From assembly GCF_030272615.1 (NCBI RefSeq), contig NC_081406.1, positions 483,569,900-483,633,899 of the forward strand: 64,000 bases of DNA. Direction: 5' to 3'. Below are positions 11,780 to 23,504 of this stretch, piece by piece (position 1 is the first letter of the stretch; every line of letters starts with the position of its first letter). The position numbers and the translations under genes were made by a program. The notes under the pieces were generated by a model. The model saw only the letters and a program-made list of their open reading frames with translations. It was not told the DNA's origin and did not search any database. The stretch comes from Cryptomeria japonica. Lineage: Eukaryota > Streptophyta > Pinopsida > Cupressales > Cupressaceae.

Positions 11780-12860
11780 TAGCCTGAGGTTTACCTTTTG
11801 CGAAGTAGCAAAAAGGTGGAGGGCCTGAGTAACGTGGTCACAAAAGAGCTAACAAACTATCACCTTTCAGAGGATCTAATGGTTCGCATTGATTCGTGAG
11901 GTCGGGGTTTTATGCTTTGCAAAATGGTGAAAAGCTAGTGGGCCCTAGAAGATAAGCAAACCCTACGGTTAAAGACTGATCAACTCAAGGTTGATCGGGT
12001 GGTTTGCATGAATTCACGAAGGAAAGATGTGCAAGGTTTACCTTTGGCAAAGTGGCAAAAAGGTAATGTGCTCAGTTTAAGGGTGACATGGCAAGTAAAG
12101 AGGGTGCATCTCAAAGTAGATCTGATGGTCTGCATTTTTTCCCTAAGCGAATTAAGATGAAGTTTAGCTTTTGCAAAACAGCGAAATGAGCTGGTGGGTA
12201 CATGGCCAGTGATGTGGTAACACAATTGGATGTTCAACTAGGGGAAAAAGGGAGACTCGTCAGCTAAACACTTGGCTCCTAAGGATGGAGTAGGGCCCTC
12301 TTTGATTGAGCAGCGATGGTGTTGAAGCCCATGGTAAAATAGAACACATGGCATTCCAGATGTGGAGCCTAATCGAATTCTTGAGCAAATAAAGGATTGA
12401 CATGTAAGAATTATCTACTCGCACTAAATAAGGAATATGGATTCCATGTAGAGGGGCCACTTCAAAGGAACAAAGGTGTTAAAGGTTGCACATCTTGAGA
12501 GGAATCCAACGATGGGCATTGTTTCATAGCACGAAGATGCAGGGTCTTTAAACTTCATGAAGCAGCAAAAAATATTAGTGGTAATAACTTCCATGCAGTT
12601 AGTGAAAATATAAGCAGTCACTATGTAGAGTAAAGGTTGAGCAGATGGTGGAAGATCTGACAACATGTGCTGTTTCATGTGGAAGAGATACATAAGGTTT
12701 ATGCTTTGTGAAACAACGAAAGGAAGGTAGGGCTCATTTCTGAGCAAAATGACCGAGTAAAGTAAAAGACGTGCAAGTATTTCAGGATCTGATGAATGTC
12801 ATTACTTCACAATGAAAAGATGTGAGGATTTTAAGCTTCACGAAGTAGCAAAAGGTGAAA
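11780..12860 (+). repeat. U3 sub-repeats with TTCGCGAA-like motif (3' LTR)
   Basis: The counterpart of 780-1870, with blocks near 11790, 11910, 12037, 12164, 12551, 12696 and 12832. It is more CG-depleted than the 5' copy (for example 'tttgcaaaat' and 'ttcatgaag'). Confidence 0.6.
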
Positions 12861-13176
12861 CACTTAGAGAATGTTATGATCCGTTGGAGCTATTTTTTGA
12901 ATTCGGCTACGAATTCAATTATGAGTTGATTGCCGAAGCATGCAATTTTAAATGCTTCAATTCATTGCTCGGTTGTCGTATTAAGCTTCACATCAATTGG
13001 ACGTTGGCATCATTTCAAAAAGTTCTGCAGAGGAGTCAGTGCATAGAGCGAATTTCTTCAAACAACCAGTGAGTTTCAGCACGCTGCTTGACTGTTACTA
13101 CTTGAATTGGGATCACTGCATGTTCATTTTCTCAGAGGTTAGTCAAAATTTTAATTAATATAATTGTGATTCCGAG

Positions 13177-16100
13177 GTGGCACCAAGAAGGGATTTCACA
13201 GGGAAGGTGAATTATCAGGATAGAAACATATGTGATGATTTCTTGGAACAATAGATCATGTCCACAAATGTCGTGGTCAAAATTAAAGAATTGGTACCTA
13301 AAGCCCCTCATCTAAGAATTGGAGATGGTTTGTATGACAAAGGCAACTAGTTGAGGGATCCATAGATAGGGATATCAGGTCTAGGACATTTTAAGGTGGG
13401 TTTTATTCAAAAACATGCCTCTACTCTGATAAACAATGTATGGGAATTAGACATGGGAAAGCTCATAGTCCCTAGGGTTTTCATGGATGTAGACTTGTTA
13501 ACCTAGATTGCACACAATTATGACCCTATGGCCAAGTGTATCAAGAATTTCAATGGAAGAGCCTTAATCAAAATCAATGATGATGGATTTAGGAAGGTGT
13601 TTAAGCTCGGTGAGGTATCAAATTACTTAGAGCCTATCAATTTTGAAACATTGGGCCAAGTCTACAATGTGTAGAGAGATCACCTTAGGAGTGGTGCTTT
13701 GAAGGATTTTTTTGTCAAAATAGGAGGACTAACTGTTGTAGGCCCTGGTACCAAGGAACCCTTCTCTCTGAATTTGTTTACCCTGAGGGCTAAAGGGATG
13801 TATTGGTCACTTTGTTAGATTTTTGGGGAAGATGTTGAAACCACTATGCCAACCCATTATATGCTAATGATAGCATAGATTTTGAACCCCTCTCTGGTAG
13901 TAACATTTGTTTATGCACCTTATCTCACAGATGCAATCCATGCATGACTGATAGGAATTAAAACTGGTAAGGTAGACAGACCTTTTGGATGGTACTCCCT
14001 TCTCATGCATATGTTTTTATTTAAAGGTGTTGATTACTTTGCTAGTGAAATGGATCTAGTTAAGGAAAAGGATGGTGAAGAGATGCCTGTACAATTGTAG
14101 AGCACCATTTTGTCTTGGGATAGAGAGGATGCCAACTACCTAAAGTTTGATAGATGCTTTGCATCTAAGATTAGGATTCTCTTATGCTCAGAGAACCCTA
14201 GGATCCCCAAAGCTCTTTTAGAATTCCTTAGGCCTAAGGAATTTGCTAAAGGTTTCAAGATTTTGCACAATTGGGGTGATATATACTTATACCCTGTCTC
14301 TACAGTTTTTCAGAGTTTATGGTTTTAGAGGCACTCCATATTTATTGCCCTATCAAGTCCCATTGAAGATAGGAATGGCAGAGGTCCTAAGGCAAATTGG
14401 GGGTGTGCAAGAGGCAGAGCTAACAAATAGGGGAAAAGGGACCATTTTCCCAACTATCACCATGGCTCATCAATTTGTAATCACAAAGGGTGGATGGAAA
14501 CACTTTGATAACTTCTTTCAACCATTTAGGTTGTTTACAGCAGTATCCAAGTTTGCTGACCCTGAGGATTTTTTCAATGGCATGTTCAGGAAGAGAGCAG
14601 TGTGTAAAGGTAGGCCACACCAATTCCATTTCCTTGAGGATCTAATTAGAAATGAATTCAATTTGGATGAGTAGGAATTGAGGAAAGAAAAGTGGGTTGC
14701 GTACAAAAAGGCTCTTAATTTTATTCATCAATTTGATAGTAGTTATGACCCTCTTTCTAGCTTTAATCCCTTTGATTCTTTATTTTGAAGACCTAATGCA
14801 AACTTTGAAGGAAAAGAGGGAAGCTATAATAAGAGATAATCCTAACAAGGCTAGGTTAGTGCTAAGTAAGCCTTCCTTTGCTAAGGCCATCCCTCCAAGT
14901 AATTATGTAATGCATAAGAAGCCAAAATATAGTATGTTGATGCCAGTAATAGGTGAGCCCTCTACTTCAAGAGGGAAGAGAGAAATAGAAGATATCATTT
15001 ACATCCAAGACTCCCCTAAGAGGCAAAGGGTGGGGAAAGAAATGCAAACAGGTGAACCTTTGTATTCTCCATCCCAATCCCCTATCCATATAGGAGATGA
15101 ACAGGCAGTGGTCGAATAATTGTTGCAGTTAGGGAGTCTCAGGGAGATTGCCTACACATATGAGGAAACACAAGAAGAGATGCCAGAAGAGTCACCGAGT
15201 GCTGAGATGAACTTAACTGTAGATGAGTTCAAAGGAAAAGAGTTAGACCTTGTTGTCAAGCAAGCCTGTGAGGAGTTCTTGGCTGATAGTAATTTTGCCA
15301 CTACAGGGGCCTTCATGAAATTTGTTTGGAAGCAAAACATAGATCAATTCAAGGCAAGGTGTGAAAAGAGGAAGAGTGATTAGCCTCACAAAGATGCAAT
15401 TTCAGTAGAGGAGGAGGTGAAACAAGAAATGATGGCAAAATTTAAAGCCATCACTCCTGAAGTAGGAAGGGAAATGGTGTCAAAGGCTAGGGTTCTAATC
15501 CTCCCTGAATGGGATATAGCAGATGCTTTGGTACTTGAAGTAGTCAGAATAGAAACCAAGCCTATGGAAGGAGTGACATTCAACAAGGATAATGCTGCTT
15601 TGGTCATGTGGTCCTTAAAGAGGGATGAGAGTAGGAGGAAGGACACCTCATAATCTAGTTTCCTAGGAGGTATGATAGTGAAGAGAGTCCAGGATACAGG
15701 GGTGGTGGAAGCTGCCAGCACAGTTCTAGAAACTAATAAGTTCAGTGTGGCAGTGGTTGAGAAAGAATCAAAGGAGAGAGGTGATCTCCAAGTGAAACTA
15801 GAAACAATTCTAAAGGCTTATAATGAAGCCAAAAAGGAGGTAGCCAATAGGGATAGTATTATTGCTAGACTACAGAGTCAATTGGCATGACAACACCAAG
15901 GAGGTGAATCCTCTACTTTGATGATTGCATCTTCTCCAATACGACCTCCACCCACCAGTCCTATTGTTGAATTTCCCCCTTCTCCCATGACCTCTGGTTT
16001 TCAACCAGCTAAGACCATTCAACATGAATTGGAAAAGTTAAAACAGGCTCAAGCCTTGTTTGCAAATAAATATGAAGAAAAGGTAAAGGCCACAATTTTG

Positions 16101-16922
16101 AGTTTTGCTGATACAGTAGAAGCCCCCATTGTGCACACTAACATGAAGAGAATTTTGGATATTTTGAGTGAGTTGAATGAAGACAAGGCTACTTTGGAGC
16201 CAATTTTAGAGAAGTGGATGCCTAGGGAAGTTGATTTAGAACTTATGTGTGCATCTTATGATGAGGCAAGATCTGATGCCACTATTAAATCCACAAGTGA
16301 GATAGAAAAAAGCATGACCAGGCTATCAAAAGGAAGAGCTGGTGTAGAGAGGAAAGCCAATTTGTACAGGAAGGAATATACTAAGCATAGATTTGAATTG
16401 TTTCCTAGGGGTTTTGTTAGTCCAAATCAGTTGAAGGACAAAGAAGTATGGCTTGATGAGTTAGGAGCTAACTTGTCTCTAAGGGTGAATAAAATCATCA
16501 ATACAGATGACACATCTCTATTTGTCAAGACAGTTGAGGAAATAGAAAACATAAAATCACATTATGGTTTCTTGGAATCAGAGGTTAAGAAAGTGAGAAA
16601 TTCTTGGAAAAGGTTAGTTAAGTTGAAAGAAAAGATTGTTAGCTTGTCATGGCCTGCTGATGACGTGTTCCAAGAGTGGACCAAATAGTATGCAGTGCAA
16701 GAAGAGGAAGTCCTAGAACAATTAGAAGATGTTGCAGTGGAGCAACAAACTGAAAAGGCCGTTGGGATTGAAAGTGATGTGTATCTTCTTGTTGAAAGAA
16801 ATTGCGGTTGTAACAAACTATTTTTAGGAATGTCCGAAGCTTATGTGCATCCATATTGTTATAAATGGATACCAAGACTTAAGAAAAGAGGATCACAAGA
16901 ATTTGTAAAGAAACTCTATTGA
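13177..16922 (+). pseudogene. LTR-encoded (U3) ORF of element 1, unknown protein of about 1200 aa
   Basis: I do not recognise this family. The start codon is GTG at 13177 where the relatives have ATG. The first half is a globular region (VPKAPHLRIGDGLYDKGN, GKLIVPRVFMDVDLLT, KIGGLTVVGP, FGWYSLLMHMFLFKGVDYF, YLKFDRCFASKIRILLC, GKGTIFPTITMAHQFV, ADPEDFFNGMFR). A basic SPKRQR stretch and an acidic linker follow, then a coiled coil (KLETILKAYNEAKKEVANRD), a proline-rich linker and a helical C-terminal third. Frameshifts lie near 14300 and 14775. There are about 15 in-frame stops, most of them TAG at positions where relatives have Q or W. It lies upstream of the LTR TATA box and so in U3. A host-gene capture or an element-specific accessory protein are both possible. 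Confidence 0.8.
16860..16866 (+). promoter_or_regulatory. Putative TATA box of the 3' LTR
   Basis: TATAAAT followed by GGATACC matches the three other giant LTRs at the same relative position. Confidence 0.5.
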
Positions 16923-17695
16923 AATATACTAGGTTTTTTCTAGTTCTCCTAGAGATTACTGTGAATTATGTAACTTTTTCAAGAATGACTATGAATATAC
17001 AAATCTAATTTTCAGGCCTAAATCTTCTTTGTCTTTTGGTGTGCATTCATTAGTTTGTTGGTTTCATTTTGATAATTTAGGGTTGTTCAAATGAGCATGG
17101 ATTGTAAGACAATCTTATAGACATATTTCGGGCTTTTCTCTTCAAGAGAGGGATTAAATGTGCATGAAATATTTCTGTTAGTAGATCAACTGTTTGTTTC
17201 TTTGAATCTACTGAATTGTTTTAGTTAAATGGGATAGGACCTATGTATATGTTAGGCATGTATGGGGTTCATGAAAGTCGAGATGATGAAATGTATGAGA
17301 ATGTTGAGTTTTGAACACTTTTGCTTGATTTAGGTGACTCTGTGGCCTAGATAAGGCACTGATACTTGTTATGGAATTCTTTCTATTTTTCTTGAGGATC
17401 AATACTGTAAATGAACACAAGGTTTTGTTTTAATGTTTCAGTTCCATTGAGGTGATGAAATCCATAGGTTTTTAGCATTGGTTTACTATTGATCTCAATT
17501 TAAAAGTGTAAAAGTTTTCACAAGGGGTATACCCACCTGAGCTTTGGATAAGTTGAAAGTGTAGAGGGTTTTGTTAAGAACTTTGTTATATGTTATTCTA
17601 GAATTCTATTTTCTTGGTGCCCTCTTCATATGCAAATAGAGTTATCAAATCTTCTTACAGGGAGGAAAGGAGAGAATCATAATTTGAGACTAACA
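16923..17695 (+). other. R/U5-like end of the 3' LTR, no gene
   Basis: AT-rich sequence downstream of the TATA box with no coding potential. It matches 3361-4135 closely and ends in the LTR terminus. Confidence 0.6.
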
Positions 17696-17700
17696 ACAAG
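17696..17700. repeat. Right target site duplication of element 1 (ACAAG)
   Basis: Exact repeat of 425-429, directly after the terminal TAACA. Confidence 0.9.
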
Positions 17701-17826
17701 TAAGTTGTTTTGTGACTACTATATTTGTAATTTATGCTCTTATGTGTCAGCATTGTCTGGTTCTGGGAAATTCAAATGTTTTTTGAATAAAAAAGGTTAA
17801 AATAAGATAAACCTTAAACTATCAAA

Positions 17827-20800
17827 ATGGCACCATGACGAGAGTTCAAAGGGAAAGTAGATTATCAGGAAAGGGCTATCTATGATGATTTTTTAGAATA
17901 GTTGGTTCAGTCTATGAATAGTTTTGCCAAGTAGAAAGAACTTGTGCCCAAATCTCCTCCCTTAAAAATTGGTGACGGTTTGTTTGACAAAGGATATTGG
18001 TTAAGAGATCCCCAAGTAGGCATGTTTGGTCTAGGTCTATTTAGGGTGTGGTTTAGTCAGCGAAATGCATCTACTCCTACAAACAACATATGGCAATTAG
18101 ATGTCGGGAAATTGGTGGTCCTTGGAGTTTTTATGGATGTTGACTTGTTGACCCAAATTGCAAAGAATTATGACTCTGTTACCATAATTGTAAGGAATGT
18201 AATTGGAAGCCCTTTGATTGAGGTTATAGCTAATGAGATTAGAACTGTTTTCCAGCTAAATGAATCTTCAAATTATCTAGAGCCGATTGATTTTGAAATC
18301 TTAAAGAAGGTCTATGATACTCAAAAAGATCATCTTAGGGGTGGACCAATGAGGGAATTCTTTGCAAAAATAGGAGGGCTAACACTAGTAGGGCCCAGTA
18401 CAGTTGAACCTTTTCCTATTAATTTTTTCACTTTGAGGGCTAAAGGAATATATTGGTCTCTATGTCAGATTTTTTGGAGAGGATGCAGAAAATGCTATGC
18501 CAACTCATTATATGAGCATGATGGCACAAATTGTCAATCCATTTATAGAAGTATCTTATGACTTTCTACCTTATCTAGAAAATTTGATCCATGAGGGTTT
18601 CATTGGGATTAATAATGCCAAGGTGGATAGACCTTTTGGCTGTTATTCTTTGTTAATGCACATGTTCCTTTTCAAGGGTGTAGACTATTTTGCAAAGGGT
18701 ATAGACTTGCTGAGAGTCAAAGATGGTGAAGACATGCCAGTGCAGTTATGGAGTGCAGATCTATCATGGGATAGAGAAGATACTAGCTACTTAAAGTTTG
18801 ACAGATGTTTTGCATCAATGTTAAGAATTCTCTTGTGTCAAGAGAACCCCAGGATCCCAAAAGTTCTTCTTGAATTTATCAAATCCAAGAAATTTGCAGA
18901 GGATATAAAATTTATGCACAATTGGGGTGGTATAATTTTTTATCCTGGTTCTATTCTTTTTAGAGTGTATGGCTTTAGGGGAACTCCATATTTGATCCCT
19001 TGTCAGGTCCCCTTGAAAATAGGTATCGCTAAGATCATAAGGTATATTGGGGGTCTGCAGGAAGCATAATTGACAAATAAGGGCAGAGGAACAATTTTTC
19101 CAACCATTACCATTGCACACCAATTTGTTATTACTAAAGGGGGTTGGTTGCATTTTGACAAGTTCTTCAAGCCCTATAGATTGGCAACAACAATTGCAAT
19201 ATTTGTTGACCCAGAAGATTTTTTCAATGGTATGTTCAGAAAGAAGGTCAGGTGTGGTGCAAAAGTCCATCAATTTCACTTCCTTTAGGATTTAATAAGG
19301 AATGAGTTTAATCTGGCAGACCAAGAGGTGAAGAAATAAAAATGGTTGGTATATACGAAAACTCTTGACTTTGTCCAGTATTTTGATAAAAGTTATGATC
19401 CACTGAAGAGTTTCCATCCATTTGGGGAAAAGGTAAAGTTTTAAATAGAGTATTTTGAGGACATCATGCAAACCCTAAATAAGAAGAAAGATGTAGTGAT
19501 AAAGGAAGACCCTGAAAAGGCCAAACTCATCTTGAACAAACCTATTTTTGCTAAGATCATTCCTCTTGGTGAATATGTAATGTATAAGAAATCAGGCTAT
19601 AATGTGGTGATGCCTCGGAAGGATGAGTTTTCTACATCAAAGGGAAAAAGGCCAATGGAGGATGCTCCTTAGTACCAGACTTCCCCAAAGAGGTAGAGAT
19701 TGGAGGAAGAGTTACAACCAAGTGAAGATATGTATTCACCTTCGCAATCCCCATTAACTATAGGTGATGAGCAGGACGTAGCTAAGCAACTAATGCAATT
19801 AGGAAGCTTGGGTCAATTTTTTTTTACTTATGGAGAATTGCAGGAGGGAGTGCCAGAGGAGCCAACAGGTGCTAAAATGGATCTAACTGTTGAGGAATTC
19901 ACTGGGAGAGAATTGGATCCTGTTATAAAATAGGCCTGTGATGAGTTTTTGGCCGATGACAATTTTGTGAAGTCAGGAGCCTTTTTTGCAATTTGTTTGG
20001 AAAAAGCATATGGATCAATTTAAGGAGAGATGTGAGAAAAGAAAAGTTGAACAACCAAATAAATATCCATCTGCTATTGAAGCAGAAATTAAATAGGAAA
20101 TGCTAAAATAATTTGAGTTGATTACACCAGAGGAGGGGAGAAAATTAATTGAAAGTGCTGGAGTGTTGATTCTCCCAGAATGGGATATAGTAGATGTTGT
20201 GGTTTTTGATGCAGTAAGAAAATAAATTAAGCCCCTGGAGGGGATCACCTATAGTAATGACCATGCAGCTCTTGTAATGTGGTCATTAAAAAGAGAAGAG
20301 AATAGAAAAGTGGGTGAATCCTCAAGGTTTGATTACTCAAGAGGGATGATAGTGAAGAGGGTTAAAGATACAGGTGTAAGAGAAGCTGCTGGCATGACTT
20401 TAGAGTCTTCTAAGTTTAGTATGGCAATGCCCAAGAAGGAGGCAAAGGAGATGGCTGATCTTCAGGAAAAGTTAGAAGTAGTTCTCAAGGCTTAGAATGA
20501 TGCAAATCTTGAAATCAATTCTAGGGACAAAACAATTGTAGAATTGAAAGGTAGATTGGAAGGACAACAACAAAAGGGTGAGTCCTCTCAATTGATGATT
20601 GCCACTTCTCTTGCCAGGCCCCCTCCTTCTAGTCCTATCATCGAATTTTCTCCTTCCCCCATGACTCCTGGCTTTTAGTCAACAGAGAGTGATCAAGATG
20701 AAATTGAAAAGTTAAAACAGGCTTAGTCAATATTGGCAAAGAAGTATGAAGAAAAAGCCAAAGACACTATTCTAAAATTTGTCGATATTGTTCAAGTAGC

Positions 20801-21440
20801 AATTGTATATTTGAACATGAAAAGAATAATGAATCTCTTGGATTCTTTGAAGGAGGAAACAGCTAATTTGGAGCCAGTTTTAGACAAGTGGATTGCAAGA
20901 GAAGTAGATTTAGAGTAAATATTTTCATTTTCTTAGGAAGAAGTAGATCTTGATGATGTAATTAAGTCTACTTATGAATTAGTTAAAGACTTGTCCAAGT
21001 TTGTAGCTGAAAGAATAGACATCGAAAGAAAGGCAGGTTTATTCCGACAAGAATATGCCAAGGAAAAGTCTGAATTGTTTCCTGGAGGTTTCTTAAGTGC
21101 AAACACGATGAAATACAAGGAAGTGTGGATTGAGGAGCTAAGTCATAGGTTGTCTCAAAGGATAAATAATATCTTAAATATGGATAATACCTTTTTGTTT
21201 ATTCAAACTATTGAGGAAATTGAAAAGGCAAAATCATATTTTGGCCTTTTAGAAAAAGAGGTTAAACAATTAAGGATAAAACATAAAAGTTTGAATAAAC
21301 AAAAGCTTAAAATTATCAACTTTCCTTGTCCCAATGATGAGATGTTCAAAGTATGGGAAAGCAAGTACATTTTGAAAGGGACAGGAGAACAAGAAAATCC
21401 CACTAATGCTCCAGCATGTGACAGTTCATTGGCATCCTAA
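17827..21440 (+). pseudogene. LTR-encoded (U3) ORF of element 2
   Basis: A diverged homologue of the element 1 U3 ORF with the same domain order. It starts at ATG 17827, with a TGA three codons in. Long open pieces are 17944-18561, 18497-19069, 19070-19288, 19466-19672, 19700-19933, 20277-20495, 20733-20918 and 20991-21440. Conserved blocks include LKIGDGLFDKGYWLRDPQ, YLEPIDFEIL, FAKIGGLTLVGPSTVEPF, FGCYSLLMHMFLFKGVDYF and VDPEDFFNGMFRK. The C-terminal helical part ends at TAA 21438-21440, earlier than in element 1. Compared codon by codon with element 1, many changes are at third positions, so the protein was probably under selection while the elements were active. Confidence 0.8.
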
Positions 21441-21708
21441 AGCAGTTTTATTTTTGTAACAAATTTTGGGTAATTGGAACCTCGAAGAGTTCAAAATATT
21501 TTAAGACAAAGGCGTCATGTGTCAGGTTCCTCCCCTTTTGGCTGTTTTCTAGCTGGATGACCAATCAGTTATAGAAGTACGTATTCCAAAAGAAGCTATG
21601 CTTCTCCCTCAAGTGCAGTCTTGTAATCAGTGTAACTTTTGGAGGGAATAGTTGTCAAAATAGGAATATTATTCTAGGGAAGTCCGAAGCTTGTTGCATC
21701 CAAAATTC

Positions 21709-21715
21709 TATAAAA
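21709..21715 (+). promoter_or_regulatory. Putative TATA box of element 2 LTR
   Basis: TATAAAA followed by GGATACC, aligned with the TATA of the other giant LTRs and downstream of the U3 ORF. Confidence 0.5.
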
Positions 21716-22509
21716 GGATACCAGGACTACCTAGAAAGAGATCACAAAATTTTGTAGCGAAGCTCTGGCGAAATATATGCAGACTTTGTTTTTGGCATTT
21801 TGAATCATTCTTATATCTCTATAATCTTTGATGAGGGAATAATATACAATCAAAAACATTTCAAGCTCAGATTTGTGTTTTCTTTATGTTTGCATGCTGG
21901 TTTTCATTCTTAATTAAATAACCAAGGATTGTTTAATTAGATGATTTGCAAGGCAATTATTGAGAATGTTTTAAGTTTTTTTCTCAAGGAGGAAAATTAA
22001 ATATACTTAATTCATCTTCGTTGATATCAGTATATTCGCATGAATTTGATGACTAGCTCTAGTACAGGTTAGAAGTTTGTATATGTCAGGCATATATAGA
22101 TCTAATAGATCAAAATAGTGATATGTATATGAATTTTGTTGTCAGATTTTAGTCTGAGTTTTTATGACTTGGATGCCCAGATAAGGCACTGGTCTAAATT
22201 GCTAGTATTGGTGACATCTTTGTGGTCCCATATAATGAAAGAAAATGTTTCATTCATATTTGGTTGCACTAAATTGAAGGAGTTTGCAGAAATTTGCACT
22301 AGTTTTCTATAAACCATCTACTAGGTTGTGAGAAAGTAGTCACAATTAGGTTCACCCTCCTAAGATTTGTAAAGCTTAAAGTGTAGGAGGTATTTTCCTT
22401 GTAAACCTCATTATTATTGTCTTGTTTCCTATTCTTGTTGTTCTCTTCTTGTGTAAACAAAGGCATAATTTATGAAGAGAAAATAAAGTAGTCAGAAATC
22501 AAGACCAAC

Positions 22510-23001
22510 AATGGGGAAGTTGCAAGGAATCAATGCTTAGATATGAAGGAGATGGGCTTTGAATAGGATCCTCTGAAATAGGTTTAATGGCCATTATGGA
22601 TATCCCTTGCGAAACTTCATCTTTGGGTGTATTGTTTGGTGATGATGCTATGGAAGATTCTTGCATGTTTTTAAGAGATGTAGGAATAGATGCCTTTGGA
22701 GAGTCAATTTTCTTATGGGGGGATGAGCCATTGCTAGATATAGGTGCGCGATTTGATCTTCCTCAGCAAAATCCCTTAGGGTTTTCTTTATGAGTTGCAT
22801 AAAAGAGCCGCCTTTCTTTGGAGATGTATTTGAATCCTTGTTAGGTTTTGACATAGTTGGCTTTTGATTTTGGACTTGTTTGATTTCTCTGATATATTGA
22901 CTTGTTATGTCTTCTGCTTGTATTTTGATTTGGTATGCCATGTCTCTATGACCTTCAACTATTTTAAATATTTCTATTTCTATTGCAGGGATTCGATTTG
23001 T
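22510..23001 (-). pseudogene. N-terminal gag-like ORF of element 3
   Basis: Read on the minus strand, the frame opens after a stop at 23002-23004 and encodes a helical charged protein (EIEIFKIVEGHRDMAYQIK, then KIQAEDITSQYIREIKQVQ) followed by a lysine/serine-rich linker (TMSKPNKDSNTSPKKGG). The first in-frame ATG is at 22941. It resembles the start of a retroelement gag only in general character; no capsid motif is present before the interruption. Stops appear below about 22650. Confidence 0.45.
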
Positions 23002-23504
23002 CTAAAAGGTGTTTCGATAAGTGATCAACTGTTAATGTAGATATTATAGAGTGATATGACACAAAAAGATAATTCAAGTGTTTAAAAGTTTGCAAGTTTT
23101 TCAATATTCAGTTTTGGAGTGCAATGATGATTCTAATAAAACCAAGTCCAATAGGAACGATATATCCTATGATGTGGGACAAGGTTATCCTGACCAAACA
23201 TTGTAGTTTCATGATAGACGATGATAGATCCTAATGAGAAACAATGTTTTGAGTGATCACTTTATCAAAGAGGGTGATAATGCACTTTGAGATGTTTAGA
23301 TCTTGAACTTGCTGAAGGCGAATACTTAAAAATATTGAGGTGTCTATTTCTAGAATCCGATTTGATAGATGATAACTTGACCAAGTGAACCAAGAAGACA
23401 ATCTAAGCACATAGTGACAAATATTAGGTGTTTATGCTCATGGTAAATTGACCAAGAAAACATGACAAATCTAAAAAAGACATGCAAGAAGACAACTCTA
23501 GACT

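Larger units (their letters stand above)
430..17695 (+). mobile_element. Element 1: Ty3/gypsy LTR retrotransposon with giant ORF-carrying LTRs
   Basis: A complete but decayed element of about 17.3 kb. It is bounded by TGTTA...TAACA LTR ends and a perfect ACAAG TSD. The order is LTR, gag, protease, extra RNase H, reverse transcriptase, RNase H, integrase, LTR; RT before integrase places it in Ty3/gypsy, and the extra plant/archaeal-type RNase H suggests the Tat side of that superfamily. The 5' LTR has lost about 2.5 kb internally, so the two LTRs differ in length (3706 and 6285 bp). LTR identity looks like roughly 92-100% from block to block by eye. Coding regions contain many in-frame stops and several frameshifts, so the copy is dead. 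Confidence 0.93.
11411..17695 (+). repeat. 3' LTR of element 1 (6.3 kb, carries a U3 ORF)
   Basis: It starts TGTTATCACT and ends GACTAACA. It contains, in order, the U3 sub-repeat block, a long ORF, a TATA box (16860) and about 0.8 kb of R/U5-like sequence without coding potential. It is unusually long for a plant LTR. It is followed directly by the TSD ACAAG. Confidence 0.93.
17701..22509 (+). repeat. Rest of the giant LTR of element 2 (host of element 1)
   Basis: The sequence resumes the interrupted LTR: about 120 bp of leader, a full U3 ORF (17827-21440), TATAAAA at 21709 and an AT-rich end closing in GACCAACA at 22509, equivalent to GACTAACA in element 1. It is clearly diverged from element 1 outside the ORF. 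It may be a solo LTR or the 3' LTR of a longer element; what follows at 22510 reads as minus-strand gag of element 3, which favours a solo LTR or a 3' end. Confidence 0.75.

Noticed and set aside
17701-21440. A tandem duplicate gene next to the ORF at 13177-16922
   Set aside because: The exact ACAAG duplication at 425-429 and 17696-17700 and the TG/CA ends show that element 1 is inserted into a related LTR, so the neighbouring copies are nested and not tandem gene duplicates.
22587-22793. Plus-strand ORF of 68 codons
   Set aside because: It is the shadow of the minus-strand gag-like frame at 22510-23001.
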